Positions 41,308 through 50,195 of a stretch of 64,000 nucleotides of DNA are shown here, one piece after another. Position numbers and translations under genes: made by a program. How positions within the stretch are numbered: position 1 is the first letter of the stretch; the number at the start of each line of letters is the position of its first letter. The stretch comes from JBLMZI01 sp050258755 (GTDB taxonomy: Bacteria > Bacillota > Syntrophomonadia > Syntrophomonadales > DTU052), in NCBI GenBank assembly GCA_050258755.1, contig JBLMZI010000004.1:62001-126000 (forward strand). The letters are read 5' to 3'. The notes below the pieces were generated by a model that made no database searches, was not told where the DNA came from, and saw nothing but the letters and a program-made list of their open reading frames with translations.

Positions 41308-43048
41308 GATTCGTTTCCTGGATGATGCGGTCATCAATCAGATCGCAGCCGGCGAAGTGGTCGAACGGCCGGCTTCGGTCGTGAAGGAACTGGTGGAAAA
41401 CGCAATTGATGCCGGTGCAAGCCAAATTGAGCTGGAAATTCGGGAAGGCGGCCTTCAATACATTCGGGTCGAAGATGACGGGAACGGCATTGAGGCCGAC
41501 CAGATTCCGCTGGCCTTTGCCCGCCACGCGACCAGTAAACTGCGCAGCGAGGCCGATCTCTGGTCTCTGACCACCATGGGCTTTCGCGGGGAGGCGCTCC
41601 CAAGCATTGCCGCGGTCAGTCTGGTCGAAATGGTGACCAATCCGGGGAGCGGCGCACACGAGATTCGGGTCGAAGGCGGCATCGCTTCAGCGGTGAAGCC
41701 GGCCGCTTTTCCCAAAGGAACCCGTATCACCGTCAGGGATCTGTTTTTTAACACGCCGGCCCGCAAAAAATTCATGAAAAGCCAGCAGACCGAAGGGAAC
41801 CATGTCTATGAAGCCGTGGTTCGGCTTGCCCTGGCTAACCCTGGCATTGGCTTTAAGTTTCTGCACGAGGGCAGGACCGTTTTTCAGACCGACGGCCTGG
41901 GTTCGCTGAATGAAGCCGCCTATGCCGTCCTTGGCGCTGATTACGCCCGCCGTATGGTTCCGGTCGAATCCCATAGTGAAGGAATCACGGTAACCGGTTT
42001 GCTGTCGAAACCTGAGTTCACCCGCAAGAACCGTAAAGGTCAGTATTTTCTGGTCAACCGGCGGCCAGTACGAAATCCGGTCTTGTCGGCCGCGCTGGAG
42101 GATGGCTACCGGGGTTTTCTGGTTGGACAGGAGAAACCAGTCGCGGTTCTCAATCTTGAACTGGACCCGGCACAGGTGGATGTGAACGTCCACCCGCAGA
42201 AACTGGAAGTGAAGTTTAGCGATGAACGGGCGGTATTTTTGGCGATTAAACGCGCGGCCCGTGCAGTGCTCGGCGGCCCAACATTGGATTGGCGCCCGGG
42301 CGCTGAAACAGCTTCGTCTCAAACGTTCGGCCTGCGCACGCAGCCATTTTCGGTGGCTGAAACAACGCCGGAAATATATCGAACTGCGGCCGCGCAATCA
42401 TTGGCGTTTCCGGAGCCGGAAGCTGCGGCTGCCCGCGCAGTCGCCGGGTATCAAGCACCGGTCCCGGTGAGCGCTGATTTCCGTCCGGCTGCGCACCGGC
42501 CGGTCATGGTGCTGGGGCAATGGCGGGAAAACTATATTGTTGCCGCCATTGAGGACGCGCTTTACATCATTGACCAGCATGCCGCGCACGAGCGGGTTCT
42601 TTACAATCGGCTTCGCCAGGCGCCGGAACAGGTTTTAACCCAGGTGCTGTTTCTTCCGCTGGCGGTCGAACTGCCGGGCGATTTACATGCGGCGGCTTTG
42701 TCCCAAAAAGCGGAACTGGCCGCATTGGGTTTTGAAATCGATGAAATCGGGGAACGCTCCCTGGCGATTCGCGCTGTGCCGGCCACGATGATCGGAAAGG
42801 AAGTCGAGGCGCTGCAGGAGATCCTGGAAAGCCGTACCCGATGTGTGGATGAGCTGCGGGAACAGGCATTCAAGGTGATGGCCTGCAAGGCCGCAGTAAA
42901 GGCCGGCCAAAAACTTGAACCGGCTGAAATGGTCCGACTCATGGACGAATGGCTGGAGGCGGAGAACCGGGGTTTTTGCCCGCACGGCCGCCCGGTCGCG
43001 GTTTCGTTGAGTGAAACTGAAATATTGAGGCAGATTAAACGCATATGA
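41300..43048 (+). CDS. mutL: DNA mismatch repair protein MutL
   Basis: 582 residues. GHKL ATPase motifs KELVENAIDAGA, VEDDGNGI, TMGFRGEALPSIA and GTRITVRDLFFNTPARKKF; the C-terminal endonuclease region has IIDQHAAHERVLYN, MACKAAVKAGQ and FCPHGRPVAV. The usual second Glu of DQHA(X)2E(X)4E reads Asn here, while the first Glu is kept. MutL nicks the error strand. TTG 41300 is nine bases after GAAGG and inside the previous gene. Confidence 0.97.
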   Translation: MNKIRFLDDAVINQIAAGEVVERPASVVKELVENAIDAGASQIELEIREGGLQYIRVEDDGNGIEADQIPLAFARHATSKLRSEADLWSLTTMGFRGEALPSIAAVSLVEMVTNPGSGAHEIRVEGGIASAVKPAAFPKGTRITVRDLFFNTPARKKFMKSQQTEGNHVYEAVVRLALANPGIGFKFLHEGRTVFQTDGLGSLNEAAYAVLGADYARRMVPVESHSEGITVTGLLSKPEFTRKNRKGQYFLVNRRPVRNPVLSAALEDGYRGFLVGQEKPVAVLNLELDPAQVDVNVHPQKLEVKFSDERAVFLAIKRAARAVLGGPTLDWRPGAETASSQTFGLRTQPFSVAETTPEIYRTAAAQSLAFPEPEAAAARAVAGYQAPVPVSADFRPAAHRPVMVLGQWRENYIVAAIEDALYIIDQHAAHERVLYNRLRQAPEQVLTQVLFLPLAVELPGDLHAAALSQKAELAALGFEIDEIGERSLAIRAVPATMIGKEVEALQEILESRTRCVDELREQAFKVMACKAAVKAGQKLEPAEMVRLMDEWLEAENRGFCPHGRPVAVSLSETEILRQIKRI

Positions 43049-43830
43049 TTGAAACGCGCGGCTTTGTCACCGCTACCCGGGCGAAAACCGCAGATGAAGG
43101 CGAAATACGGCGGTTTGCAGAGGATCTCGGGCTTTCCTATATCCCCCGTGAAAACCGGAGTCTTGATACATTAAAATCCGAACACGCGGCGGATTGGATC
43201 ATTGTCTGGGAGCCGGAAGGACCCGTGTTGATCCGGGATGGAACCCGTTTTTTTTATCATCCCAGCATGGCGAAAAACCGGATTGCCGGTATCCGCCAAG
43301 GCAGGGAAGATCTCATGATCAAGGCCATGGGCCTTGGCTCCGGAATGTCGGTCCTGGACTGCACGCTCGGACTGGGTGCGGATGCCCTGGTGGCGGCGTA
43401 CATTGCCGGCCCGGAAGGGGAAGTGACCGGGCTTGAGGGATCCAGGGTCGTCGCAGGAATCGTGCGCTGGGGGGCAAAGCTCTACCGCAAAGGCCCGGGC
43501 TGGCTGCAGGATGTCATTCCTAGATTGCAGGTGATCTGGTCCGATCATCTTGCCTATCTGAAGCTTCTGCCGGATCGAGCCTTTGATATCGTGTATTTCG
43601 ATCCGATGTTTCGGCAGCCGATTCACGAAAGTAACGCGATTGCGCCCGTTCGCGGTCTGGCCAGACCGGAAGCTGTAACGCCCGAGGCTATCAGGGAGGC
43701 TGCCCGGGTTGCGCGCCGCCGGGTGGTGATGAAAGAACGTTGCGGGTCCAGCGAATTCGAAAGGCTGGGATTTCAACAGGTGACTGCCGGAACCCAGAGT
43801 TTGATCGCGTATGGGACTCAGGAAGTCTGA
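43045..43830 (+). CDS. RsmJ-like SAM-dependent methyltransferase
   Basis: 261 residues. SAM-binding motif VLDCTLGLGADALVAAYIAG and the catalytic YFDPMFRQPIHE resemble the RsmJ family (16S rRNA m2G1516). The first 80 residues are a family-specific extension. It overlaps mutL by ATGA and lies just before miaA. The rRNA target is inferred from the family, not shown. Confidence 0.82.
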   Translation: MIETRGFVTATRAKTADEGEIRRFAEDLGLSYIPRENRSLDTLKSEHAADWIIVWEPEGPVLIRDGTRFFYHPSMAKNRIAGIRQGREDLMIKAMGLGSGMSVLDCTLGLGADALVAAYIAGPEGEVTGLEGSRVVAGIVRWGAKLYRKGPGWLQDVIPRLQVIWSDHLAYLKLLPDRAFDIVYFDPMFRQPIHESNAIAPVRGLARPEAVTPEAIREAARVARRRVVMKERCGSSEFERLGFQQVTAGTQSLIAYGTQEV

Positions 43831-43849
43831 ATAGGTACGGGAAAGAACC

Positions 43850-44794
43850 ATGAAAACAGTGTTGGCGGCCATATTAGGGCCGACTGGAACCGGAAAAACC
43901 GATACTGCGCTGCGGGTAGCCGCCCGGTTGGGGAAGGCTGAGATCATTTCCTGCGATTCGATGCAGATATACCGCGGGATGGACATTGGAACCGCTAAAC
44001 TGCCGCGCAGTGAGATGGGTTCGATTCCCCATCATCTCATCGATGTGGTCGACCCTGATGCCGCCTTCTCGGTAACGGATTACCAGCGCCTCGCCCGGGT
44101 TTGCATTGATGAAATCGGCTCGCGGGGCGCACTGCCGATTCTGGTGGGCGGCACCGGGCTGTACTATCAAGCGGTCGTGGACGATTACGAACTACAGCCG
44201 ATGGACCGGGATTTATCAATTCGGGAACGGCTTGAGGCTGAAGCCGAGGAAGCCGGGAATGCTGCCCTGCACCAGCGGTTGAGCCGCTTGGACAGCGAAG
44301 CCGCTGCCCGGATTCAACCGAATGACCGGAAACGCATTATCCGGGCGCTTGAAGTGATCGAAACCACAGGGAAACCGTTCTCAGCTCAGCAAAAACGCTC
44401 CGGCGGCCGCTATCAGCTCGCCGCGGTCGGCCTGACCTGCCCGCGCGAGGAAATGTACCGGCGGATCAATGATCGGGTGGAGCTGATGATTCAAGCCGGG
44501 TGGCTCGAAGAAACCGAACGGCTGGCTGCTTCGGGGTATGATGTATCGTATAATTCGATGCAAGCGATCGGTTACCGCCATTTGACCGAGGTTTTAGCCG
44601 GGAAAACCACGCTGACCGAAGCGGTAGCCCGGATTCAGATGGAAACCCGCCGTTATGCCAAACGCCAGCTAACCTGGTTTCGGCGGGATCCGCGTATAAA
44701 ATGGTTTGATGTGACGGAATCTAGGGACGCGGATGAACAGGCGGCAAATATTTCTACTTATATATGCAGGACAATAAAAAGTAGTGTAGAATAG
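43850..44794 (+). CDS. miaA: tRNA dimethylallyltransferase MiaA
   Basis: 314 residues. P-loop GPTGTGKTDTALRVA, ISCDSMQIYRGMDIGTAK, PHHLIDVVDPD and LVGGTGLYYQAVVDDYEL are the family signatures. It prenylates A37, giving the substrate for MiaB. A GGGAAAG site precedes ATG 43850. It lies directly upstream of hfq, the common bacterial order. Confidence 0.97.
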   Translation: MKTVLAAILGPTGTGKTDTALRVAARLGKAEIISCDSMQIYRGMDIGTAKLPRSEMGSIPHHLIDVVDPDAAFSVTDYQRLARVCIDEIGSRGALPILVGGTGLYYQAVVDDYELQPMDRDLSIRERLEAEAEEAGNAALHQRLSRLDSEAAARIQPNDRKRIIRALEVIETTGKPFSAQQKRSGGRYQLAAVGLTCPREEMYRRINDRVELMIQAGWLEETERLAASGYDVSYNSMQAIGYRHLTEVLAGKTTLTEAVARIQMETRRYAKRQLTWFRRDPRIKWFDVTESRDADEQAANISTYICRTIKSSVE

Positions 44795-44827
44795 GTATCA
44801 CAGCTTCGATATAGGGAGGTTTTCACG

Positions 44828-45076
44828 GTGACGAAGAACCAGTTGAATTTACAAGACGCATTTCTAAATCAGGTACGCAAAGACAAAGTGGCCGTGACCA
44901 TATTTCTGGTGAATGGTTTCCAGATAAAAGGGTTCATTAAAGGATTTGACAATTTCACCGTGATCATTGAAATCGAAGGTCGGCAGCAAATGGTTTATAA
45001 ACATGCGATTTCCACGGTTGCGCCGGTACGGCCAATTAATATTCTCACCATGGAGCAAAAGCCCGAAGAAGAATAG
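44828..45076 (+). CDS. hfq: RNA chaperone Hfq
   Basis: 82 residues. Sm1 motif (LNLQDAFLNQVRKDKVAVTI) with VFLVNGFQIKGFIKGFD-type strand and Sm2 YKHAISTV are intact. Hfq forms a hexamer that pairs small RNAs with mRNAs. GTG 44828 lies behind GGGAGG. The end is rich in acidic residues. Confidence 0.97.
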   Translation: MTKNQLNLQDAFLNQVRKDKVAVTIFLVNGFQIKGFIKGFDNFTVIIEIEGRQQMVYKHAISTVAPVRPINILTMEQKPEEE

Positions 45077-45102
45077 AAAAACAGGCGAGTTAAGCATCCG
45101 TC

Positions 45103-45130
45103 AGACCCGGTCGTACAGACCGGGTCTTTT
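45103..45130 (+). terminator. hfq terminator
   Basis: 10-bp perfect stem 45103-45112/45118-45127, GTACA loop, T4. Confidence 0.88.
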
Positions 45131-45231
45131 ACGTGTTTCCGATCACGGCTTGAAGTGTCACCATTTCTCCTCATGCGGAATACTTTAGGAACACAATCGG
45201 CATGTGAATGGCTTGAAAACGGGGGATTTGG

Positions 45232-46131
45232 GTGGAAATCTCGATGCGCTACCACCAGACCGGTCCGGCCTTGCGTCAGGCTGCACCGGAAACGGTCGGC
45301 ACCCAAGCCGATTCCGGTCAGAATATTGGAATTACAGAACGGCTGGAACACTTTGTCGGCTTGCACGCGGTGAAAGACATGGTTGAAGAAATCGTGGCAT
45401 ACGCGCTGGTGATGCGGCGCAGGCGCCTGGAAAACCTGCCAGCTGAGCCAGTGACCCAGCACATGATCTTTACCGGCAATCCCGGAACCGGCAAGACGAC
45501 CGTCGCTCGTGAATTGGCCGCGATTTACGCCTCTCTGGGATTGCTGCCCAAAGGGCAGCTGCTGGAAGTGGAACGGGCCGACCTGGTCGGCGAGTATATC
45601 GGACATACCGCGCAGAAAACCAGGGAGCAGGTCAAGAAAGCGCTGGGCGGCATCCTGTTTATCGATGAAGCCTATACCCTGGCACAGGGCGGGCAGAAAG
45701 ATTTCGGACGGGAAGCGATAGCGACCCTGGTCAAGAGCATGGAAGATCACCGCGACAACCTGGTCGTGATTTTGGCCGGTTATCCGGAGGAGATGCGCCG
45801 CTTTTTGGCCAGTAATCCAGGTTTGCGCTCCCGTTTCCCAATTCAGATTGGATTTCCCGATTATGAAGGCGACGAGTTGTTCGAAATAGCGGTTCAAATG
45901 CTTCAGGCGAGGCAGTACCAACTGTCCGGACGGGCCCGCTGGAAACTTAAAAGTCTGTTGAGCGCCAGCGCCAAGGCCCAGGATTCATCGCGGGGAAATG
46001 CGCGGTATGTCAGGAATACGATTGAAAAGATGATTCGGCTTCAGGCCATCCGGCTGGTCGGGAAACCCTATGCGACCCGGCAGGATTTAATGACCCTCGA
46101 GGAGGAAGATATCCCGCTGGTGACACCATAG
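45232..46131 (+). CDS. spoVK: SpoVK-like AAA ATPase (CbxX/CfxQ family)
   Basis: 299 residues. One AAA domain: Walker A FTGNPGTGKTTVAREL, pore region LVGEYIGHTAQKTREQ, Walker B ILFIDEAYTL, sensor region VILAGYPEEMRRFLASNPGL. SpoVK is a spore-maturation protein in Bacillus and follows hfq there as well. GTG 45232 lies eight bases after GGGGG. Confidence 0.88.
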   Translation: MEISMRYHQTGPALRQAAPETVGTQADSGQNIGITERLEHFVGLHAVKDMVEEIVAYALVMRRRRLENLPAEPVTQHMIFTGNPGTGKTTVARELAAIYASLGLLPKGQLLEVERADLVGEYIGHTAQKTREQVKKALGGILFIDEAYTLAQGGQKDFGREAIATLVKSMEDHRDNLVVILAGYPEEMRRFLASNPGLRSRFPIQIGFPDYEGDELFEIAVQMLQARQYQLSGRARWKLKSLLSASAKAQDSSRGNARYVRNTIEKMIRLQAIRLVGKPYATRQDLMTLEEEDIPLVTP

Positions 46132-46239
46132 GCCGCAAATAGGTTTTCACGAATGCCGCTAAACGGTACAATGGAGATGTTATTCGCTCTGTGAATCCAG
46201 GAAGCACCGGCGAAATCTCCGGTAAAGGCGGTGAGATTC

Positions 46240-47919
46240 TTGTTCCGTCATTTTCAGCATGCGCTGCGTTATCGACAAATTGCCCGGGTTCTGGCCCGGC
46301 ACGGATTTGGGTTTCTTTTTACGCAGATGGGGATTCCCCAGGTCATTTACCGCAAACGACCGGATTATCAAAAGTATTCGGTTTCGGAACGGGTCCGTCT
46401 GGCCCTTGAGGAACTGGGTCCCACCTATGTCAAACTCGGGCAGCTGCTCAGTATTCGTCCTGACCTGATCCCCAAGTCGATGATTAAGGAATTGGAAAAG
46501 CTGCAGGATGCGGTCTATCCGTTTTCCACCGAAGCGGTGCGGCAGGTTTTGCTGGAAGAAGGCCTTGAGATCGATCGCGTCTTTTCGCACTTTGAGGAGA
46601 TTCCCATGGCATCGGCATCGATTGGACAGGTTCACCGCGCCCGATTGATCACAGGCGAGAATGTAGTGGTGAAAATCCAGCGGCCAGGCATCATCGAGCA
46701 GGTTAGAACCGACGTCGAAATCCTGATGGAATTGGCCCGTCTGGCGGAAAGCCGGACCACCTGGGGCAAGCATTATCAGGTGACCGATATCGTCAAAGAA
46801 TTCGTGACCGCCTTGACGGCTGAACTCGATTTTGGCAAAGAAGGCCGTAATGCGGACTCGTTTCGCAAAATGCTCGCACAAAACCCGGCGGTCAAGATTC
46901 CGGAAGTCTTCTTTGAACACAGCACCCGCCGGGTTCTCGTCCTGGAATATGTCGAAGGAATCAAGATTTCACGTATCGACCAACTGAAGCAAAGCGGCAT
47001 GGATCTCAATAAGATCGCCTTCAATATTGTCGATATCCTATTCACCCAGGTCTATGAATTGGGCTTTTTTCATGCCGATCCCCATCCAGGCAACCTGGCG
47101 GTGACGGCTGACAGCCAAATTGTGTTCTATGATTTCGGCCAGATTGGCATGATGGACGACATCCTCAAAAAGCAGGGTATGGATCTGGTCTTAGCTCAAT
47201 ATAACCGTGATTTCACCGGGATTACCCGATCTTTGCTGCATATGGGCTTTGCCTGCGGCGGCTATATTAACCGCGATGCCTTCAAACGGGATATCGCGCG
47301 GATGTACCAGCGGTATTATTACCATGGCAGTATGGAAAACATCAATATGGGGGAAGCGCTGGCGGCGATGGTGCAGATCAGCTTCCGGCACAATGTCCGG
47401 ATGCCGCCGGAAATGGCGTTGATGGTCAAAATGCTGATGACCATGGAAAGCATTGTTACCCAACTCGTACCGGATACCAGCCTGTTTGACATCGCTGAGC
47501 CGGTGGGGCGGCGGATTTTGCATAAGCGCTACTCGCCCAGGAGCATTTTTGAAGAGGCGAAAGAGACGGCTGACGAAATCTTCAGTGCGGTAAAAAACAT
47601 TCCCGGACGTATGGATAACGTCCTCGAAATGCTGGAGGAACGCGAGCTTACCCTTCGGATGGACATGCCCGATTTCAAGGAGCTGGTTAACCGGGCCGAC
47701 CGGCTGACCAACCGGTTTTCGATTTCGATCCTGGTGGCCAGCCTGATCATCGGAACCGCTATGTTTTTTGCGTCACTGATCATTGGAGAAGCCTTCTCCG
47801 GGCATGATATGTCAACGATTATTCTACGGGCAGTCCCATACGCCGAAGTTGTCTTTGGCCTGACCCTGGCCCTTGCCCTGTATCTGTTGTACGGTCTGCT
47901 CAGCCGCGGCCGATATTGA
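46240..47919 (+). CDS. ABC1/UbiB-family atypical kinase, membrane-anchored
   Basis: 559 residues. ABC1 domain motifs LGPTYVKLGQLLSIRPDLIP, PMASASIGQVHRARL (A-rich loop), VVKIQRPGI, FFHADPHPGNL and IVFYDFGQIGMMDD are complete. Two C-terminal membrane segments (FSISILVASLIIGTAMFFAS; VVFGLTLALALYLLYGLL). UbiB relatives assist quinone biosynthesis or lipid handling. I favour TTG 46240, after a GGCGGTGA site; GTG 46231 overlaps that site. Confidence 0.9.
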   Translation: MFRHFQHALRYRQIARVLARHGFGFLFTQMGIPQVIYRKRPDYQKYSVSERVRLALEELGPTYVKLGQLLSIRPDLIPKSMIKELEKLQDAVYPFSTEAVRQVLLEEGLEIDRVFSHFEEIPMASASIGQVHRARLITGENVVVKIQRPGIIEQVRTDVEILMELARLAESRTTWGKHYQVTDIVKEFVTALTAELDFGKEGRNADSFRKMLAQNPAVKIPEVFFEHSTRRVLVLEYVEGIKISRIDQLKQSGMDLNKIAFNIVDILFTQVYELGFFHADPHPGNLAVTADSQIVFYDFGQIGMMDDILKKQGMDLVLAQYNRDFTGITRSLLHMGFACGGYINRDAFKRDIARMYQRYYYHGSMENINMGEALAAMVQISFRHNVRMPPEMALMVKMLMTMESIVTQLVPDTSLFDIAEPVGRRILHKRYSPRSIFEEAKETADEIFSAVKNIPGRMDNVLEMLEERELTLRMDMPDFKELVNRADRLTNRFSISILVASLIIGTAMFFASLIIGEAFSGHDMSTIILRAVPYAEVVFGLTLALALYLLYGLLSRGRY

Positions 47920-47943
47920 AACGACTCATGAGCTCCAAGAACG

Positions 47944-47987
47944 AAAAGAACGGGCGCCGCCTATCCATCGCAGACGCCCGTTCTTTT
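47944..47987. terminator. Bidirectional terminator: ubiB-like / PhaC-like genes
   Basis: 13-bp perfect stem 47944-47956/47975-47987 with an 18-base loop; A and T tracts on the two arms, between convergent genes. Confidence 0.9.
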
Positions 47988-47996
47988 TATAACCGA

Positions 47997-49499
47997 TTAT
48001 CCATTTCGTTTCAGATGCCAGTAAACCGGTCCTTCATAGGTTTTTCCTTTGTGATCGAAGGTTTTATGCAGTGCGCATTGACTGGTTTCCTCAGACCAGG
48101 AGGTCGCGATCGAGCCATGGCCTTTCGGGAAAACGGTAACCTGGATACCTTCTTTGATATAATCCAGCGGCGCAATGGCAGCCGGCCGGTCGACCAGATC
48201 GTCTTTATCGGCGTAACAGAGCAGCCATTGCATACCTTTTTCCTGAAAATCGCGGAAATTCAGTTTCTTTCCGAACATCGTCACCGGCAGTTCACCATCC
48301 GGGGTCACTGGCGTCGTATAACTGTCAAAGGACAGTCTGGTGATGTTCACCGGGAGGTCGTTGCGGTCATAAACAATCCAGTGATTGAGCGCCGCCGCAA
48401 CTTTGTTCATCTGAAACACATTGTTATTCTCGTCAGTCATGCCCATATCACGGAATAGGGCCACCAGCGGAAATTCTTTTTCCATGCTTTTCAGCTTGTA
48501 AACCCATGACATCACCTTGCCGTCCACCACAAAATTCCCGTTCGAAAGCCGCTTATACGCATAGGAAAGATCGCGGAACCGCTGCGGCAGATGTTCCAGA
48601 TATTCAACCAGCGCAAGACTTCTGGTTCCATCCATCGGGGCCACACAGGTGATCAGCGAATCGACCAGCCCGTCGAGCGCCCCGCTCAAAATATCAAGAA
48701 TCGCCATAAATCCGCCTTGACAGAAGCCGTTGATTGTCACTTTCCGGCTGTGCCGTTCGTTTAACAGACGGCAAAAGTATTGGCTGTCAAGCGCATCTTC
48801 CTCCGGCGTCATCTGCTGAACGGCCTCAGAGGTGGTAATATCCTTCAGAATCCGAACATACGTGGGCACTCCCTGGTTCGCGAAAGCATGCACATAGCTT
48901 TTGCCTTCACCAACCAGAAAGGCCAGAATATTGGGACCCAGTACGAACGGGTGGAAGATCAGAATCGGTTTCCCGTTAGGATCGACTTCAACCCCGGGTT
49001 TCGTGGGAAGGACCTGGTACATTGAGAAACGCGGTGTTTCCGCGGCCAGCACATAACCCTCCCGGTCAAAGTGAAAACCGAATTCGTCTTTGATATCCAG
49101 AATGGTCTCATGGTTTTCCCGGGCGACGACATCCATAAGACGGGCAATCTTGGCATAGTATTGGTCCAGATTCTCCTCGCCGGGATTCATGGTCAAGGTG
49201 TTTTTCAAAGCTTTCGCGTAACGCGTACATTCCTGAGCCACAAACTTCTCGATCTCTTTTTGGGAACCTACCGCGCCTTTTTCGGCGATTTGATAATTGA
49301 ACTGCAGAAACTCGAAATAGTCTATCAAATTCTGCACCGGATCGGTTTTGACCAGCTTTTCATTTTCCAGCGAAGTAAATGCTTCGGAAGCAATTATGAA
49401 GGGGTCGATGAACTCCTGCATATATCGGAAAAATGCGCCGTAAAAGGACTGGATGATCGCGATTTTGTTAAAGTAGATACGGATCATATCCTGAAACAT
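47997..49499 (-). CDS. PhaC-like polyhydroxyalkanoate synthase (alpha/beta hydrolase fold)
   Basis: 500 residues. The nucleophile motif is INGFCQGGFMAI (GxCxGG, the cysteine form of the lipase box used by PHA synthases), with downstream Asp in YADKDDLVDRP and His in FPKGHGSIAT completing the triad. About 150 helical residues precede the catalytic part. With the phasin-like gene upstream it suggests storage of polyhydroxyalkanoate. The class (III/IV-like) and activity are inference; a depolymerase-type role is the alternative. ATG 49499 is behind AAAGGAG. Confidence 0.72.
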   Translation of the reverse strand: MFQDMIRIYFNKIAIIQSFYGAFFRYMQEFIDPFIIASEAFTSLENEKLVKTDPVQNLIDYFEFLQFNYQIAEKGAVGSQKEIEKFVAQECTRYAKALKNTLTMNPGEENLDQYYAKIARLMDVVARENHETILDIKDEFGFHFDREGYVLAAETPRFSMYQVLPTKPGVEVDPNGKPILIFHPFVLGPNILAFLVGEGKSYVHAFANQGVPTYVRILKDITTSEAVQQMTPEEDALDSQYFCRLLNERHSRKVTINGFCQGGFMAILDILSGALDGLVDSLITCVAPMDGTRSLALVEYLEHLPQRFRDLSYAYKRLSNGNFVVDGKVMSWVYKLKSMEKEFPLVALFRDMGMTDENNNVFQMNKVAAALNHWIVYDRNDLPVNITRLSFDSYTTPVTPDGELPVTMFGKKLNFRDFQEKGMQWLLCYADKDDLVDRPAAIAPLDYIKEGIQVTVFPKGHGSIATSWSEETSQCALHKTFDHKGKTYEGPVYWHLKRNG

Positions 49500-49844
49500 T
49501 TCTTTCAGCTCCTTTCTATGTAATTGTCTTGAACCACAGGCCTTGCGTCAGCCGCCGATAGTTCGTAATATTGGGAAATTGTTCAGATTATTATAGTGAA
49601 ATTCACTGAAAGAATGTGCGCATACCATCCGGGTTGGCGCTGTAATCCACTCATGAGTTTAGTGGCTGCGGCGAAGGGGGTCAATGGTCAAAGAAAGCCA
49701 CAAAATGGCCATTCTTCATAAATTGGAAGTGGTATGGGGATCTTGTGGTTCCACAGGCAGGAATGCCAACAACAAAGCCCGGTCCAGGACCATACGGTCT
49801 GAAAACCGGGCTTTGTTGGCGAATGTGGATATCAAAGGGAGTGT
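49500..49844. other. Intergenic stretch of 345 bases between the PHA genes
   Basis: Holds no supported gene. It contains the 14-bp inverted repeat at 49770-49818, a smaller hairpin CTTGTG/CACAGG near 49743-49758, and the ribosome site of the PhaC-like gene. Confidence 0.6.
49770..49818. repeat. Perfect 14-bp inverted repeat with an inner hairpin
   Basis: Arms 49770-49783 and 49805-49818 are perfect complements; the 21-base loop itself contains GACC/GGTC. It lies 27 bases after the phasin-like stop on the minus strand. No T tract follows, so it may be an mRNA stability hairpin or a mobile-element remnant rather than a standard terminator. Confidence 0.6.
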
Positions 49845-50174
49845 CTAAAAAGAACGGAACTTCTTCAGAAATTGGGTCCAAAAATCGCGGGATTTTTCCG
49901 GTGACCAGTCTTGGGAACAGTCGGCCGTCTCCTGGCTCATCTGACGCATCATTTCGATCATTTCGTCGCTCTGATCCCGCATCTCTTCGATGGACTGCTG
50001 CCCAAGGCGGATCATTTCCTCGCTCGCCTTGTAATTCTGTTCAAAGGCCGCGCGGAACAGATTGTCCCAATAGCTCAGGACGTTCATACTCTGATTGTAG
50101 TTTGCGGACCAAAGGGTGCGCATCCGATCTGCCCAGGTTTTTGGCAAGCGATCGCTGTCTTTGGTGTCTCCCAT
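49845..50174 (-). CDS. Phasin-like small helical protein
   Basis: 109 residues, nearly all predicted amphipathic helix (WADRMRTLWSANYNQSMNVL; QSIEEMRDQSDEMIEMMRQM). Size, composition and position 21 bases after a slipin gene and upstream of a PhaC-like gene suggest a granule-coating phasin or PhaR-like subunit. Sequence alone is weak evidence for a phasin. ATG 50174 is seven bases after AAGGAGGG. Confidence 0.55.
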   Translation of the reverse strand: MGDTKDSDRLPKTWADRMRTLWSANYNQSMNVLSYWDNLFRAAFEQNYKASEEMIRLGQQSIEEMRDQSDEMIEMMRQMSQETADCSQDWSPEKSRDFWTQFLKKFRSF

Positions 50175-50195
50175 GAAAAATCCCTCCTTCCTAGA

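Noticed and set aside
47997..48458. Plus-strand frame opposite the PhaC-like gene
   Set aside because: Composition is that of an antisense shadow; the minus-strand protein has the catalytic motifs.
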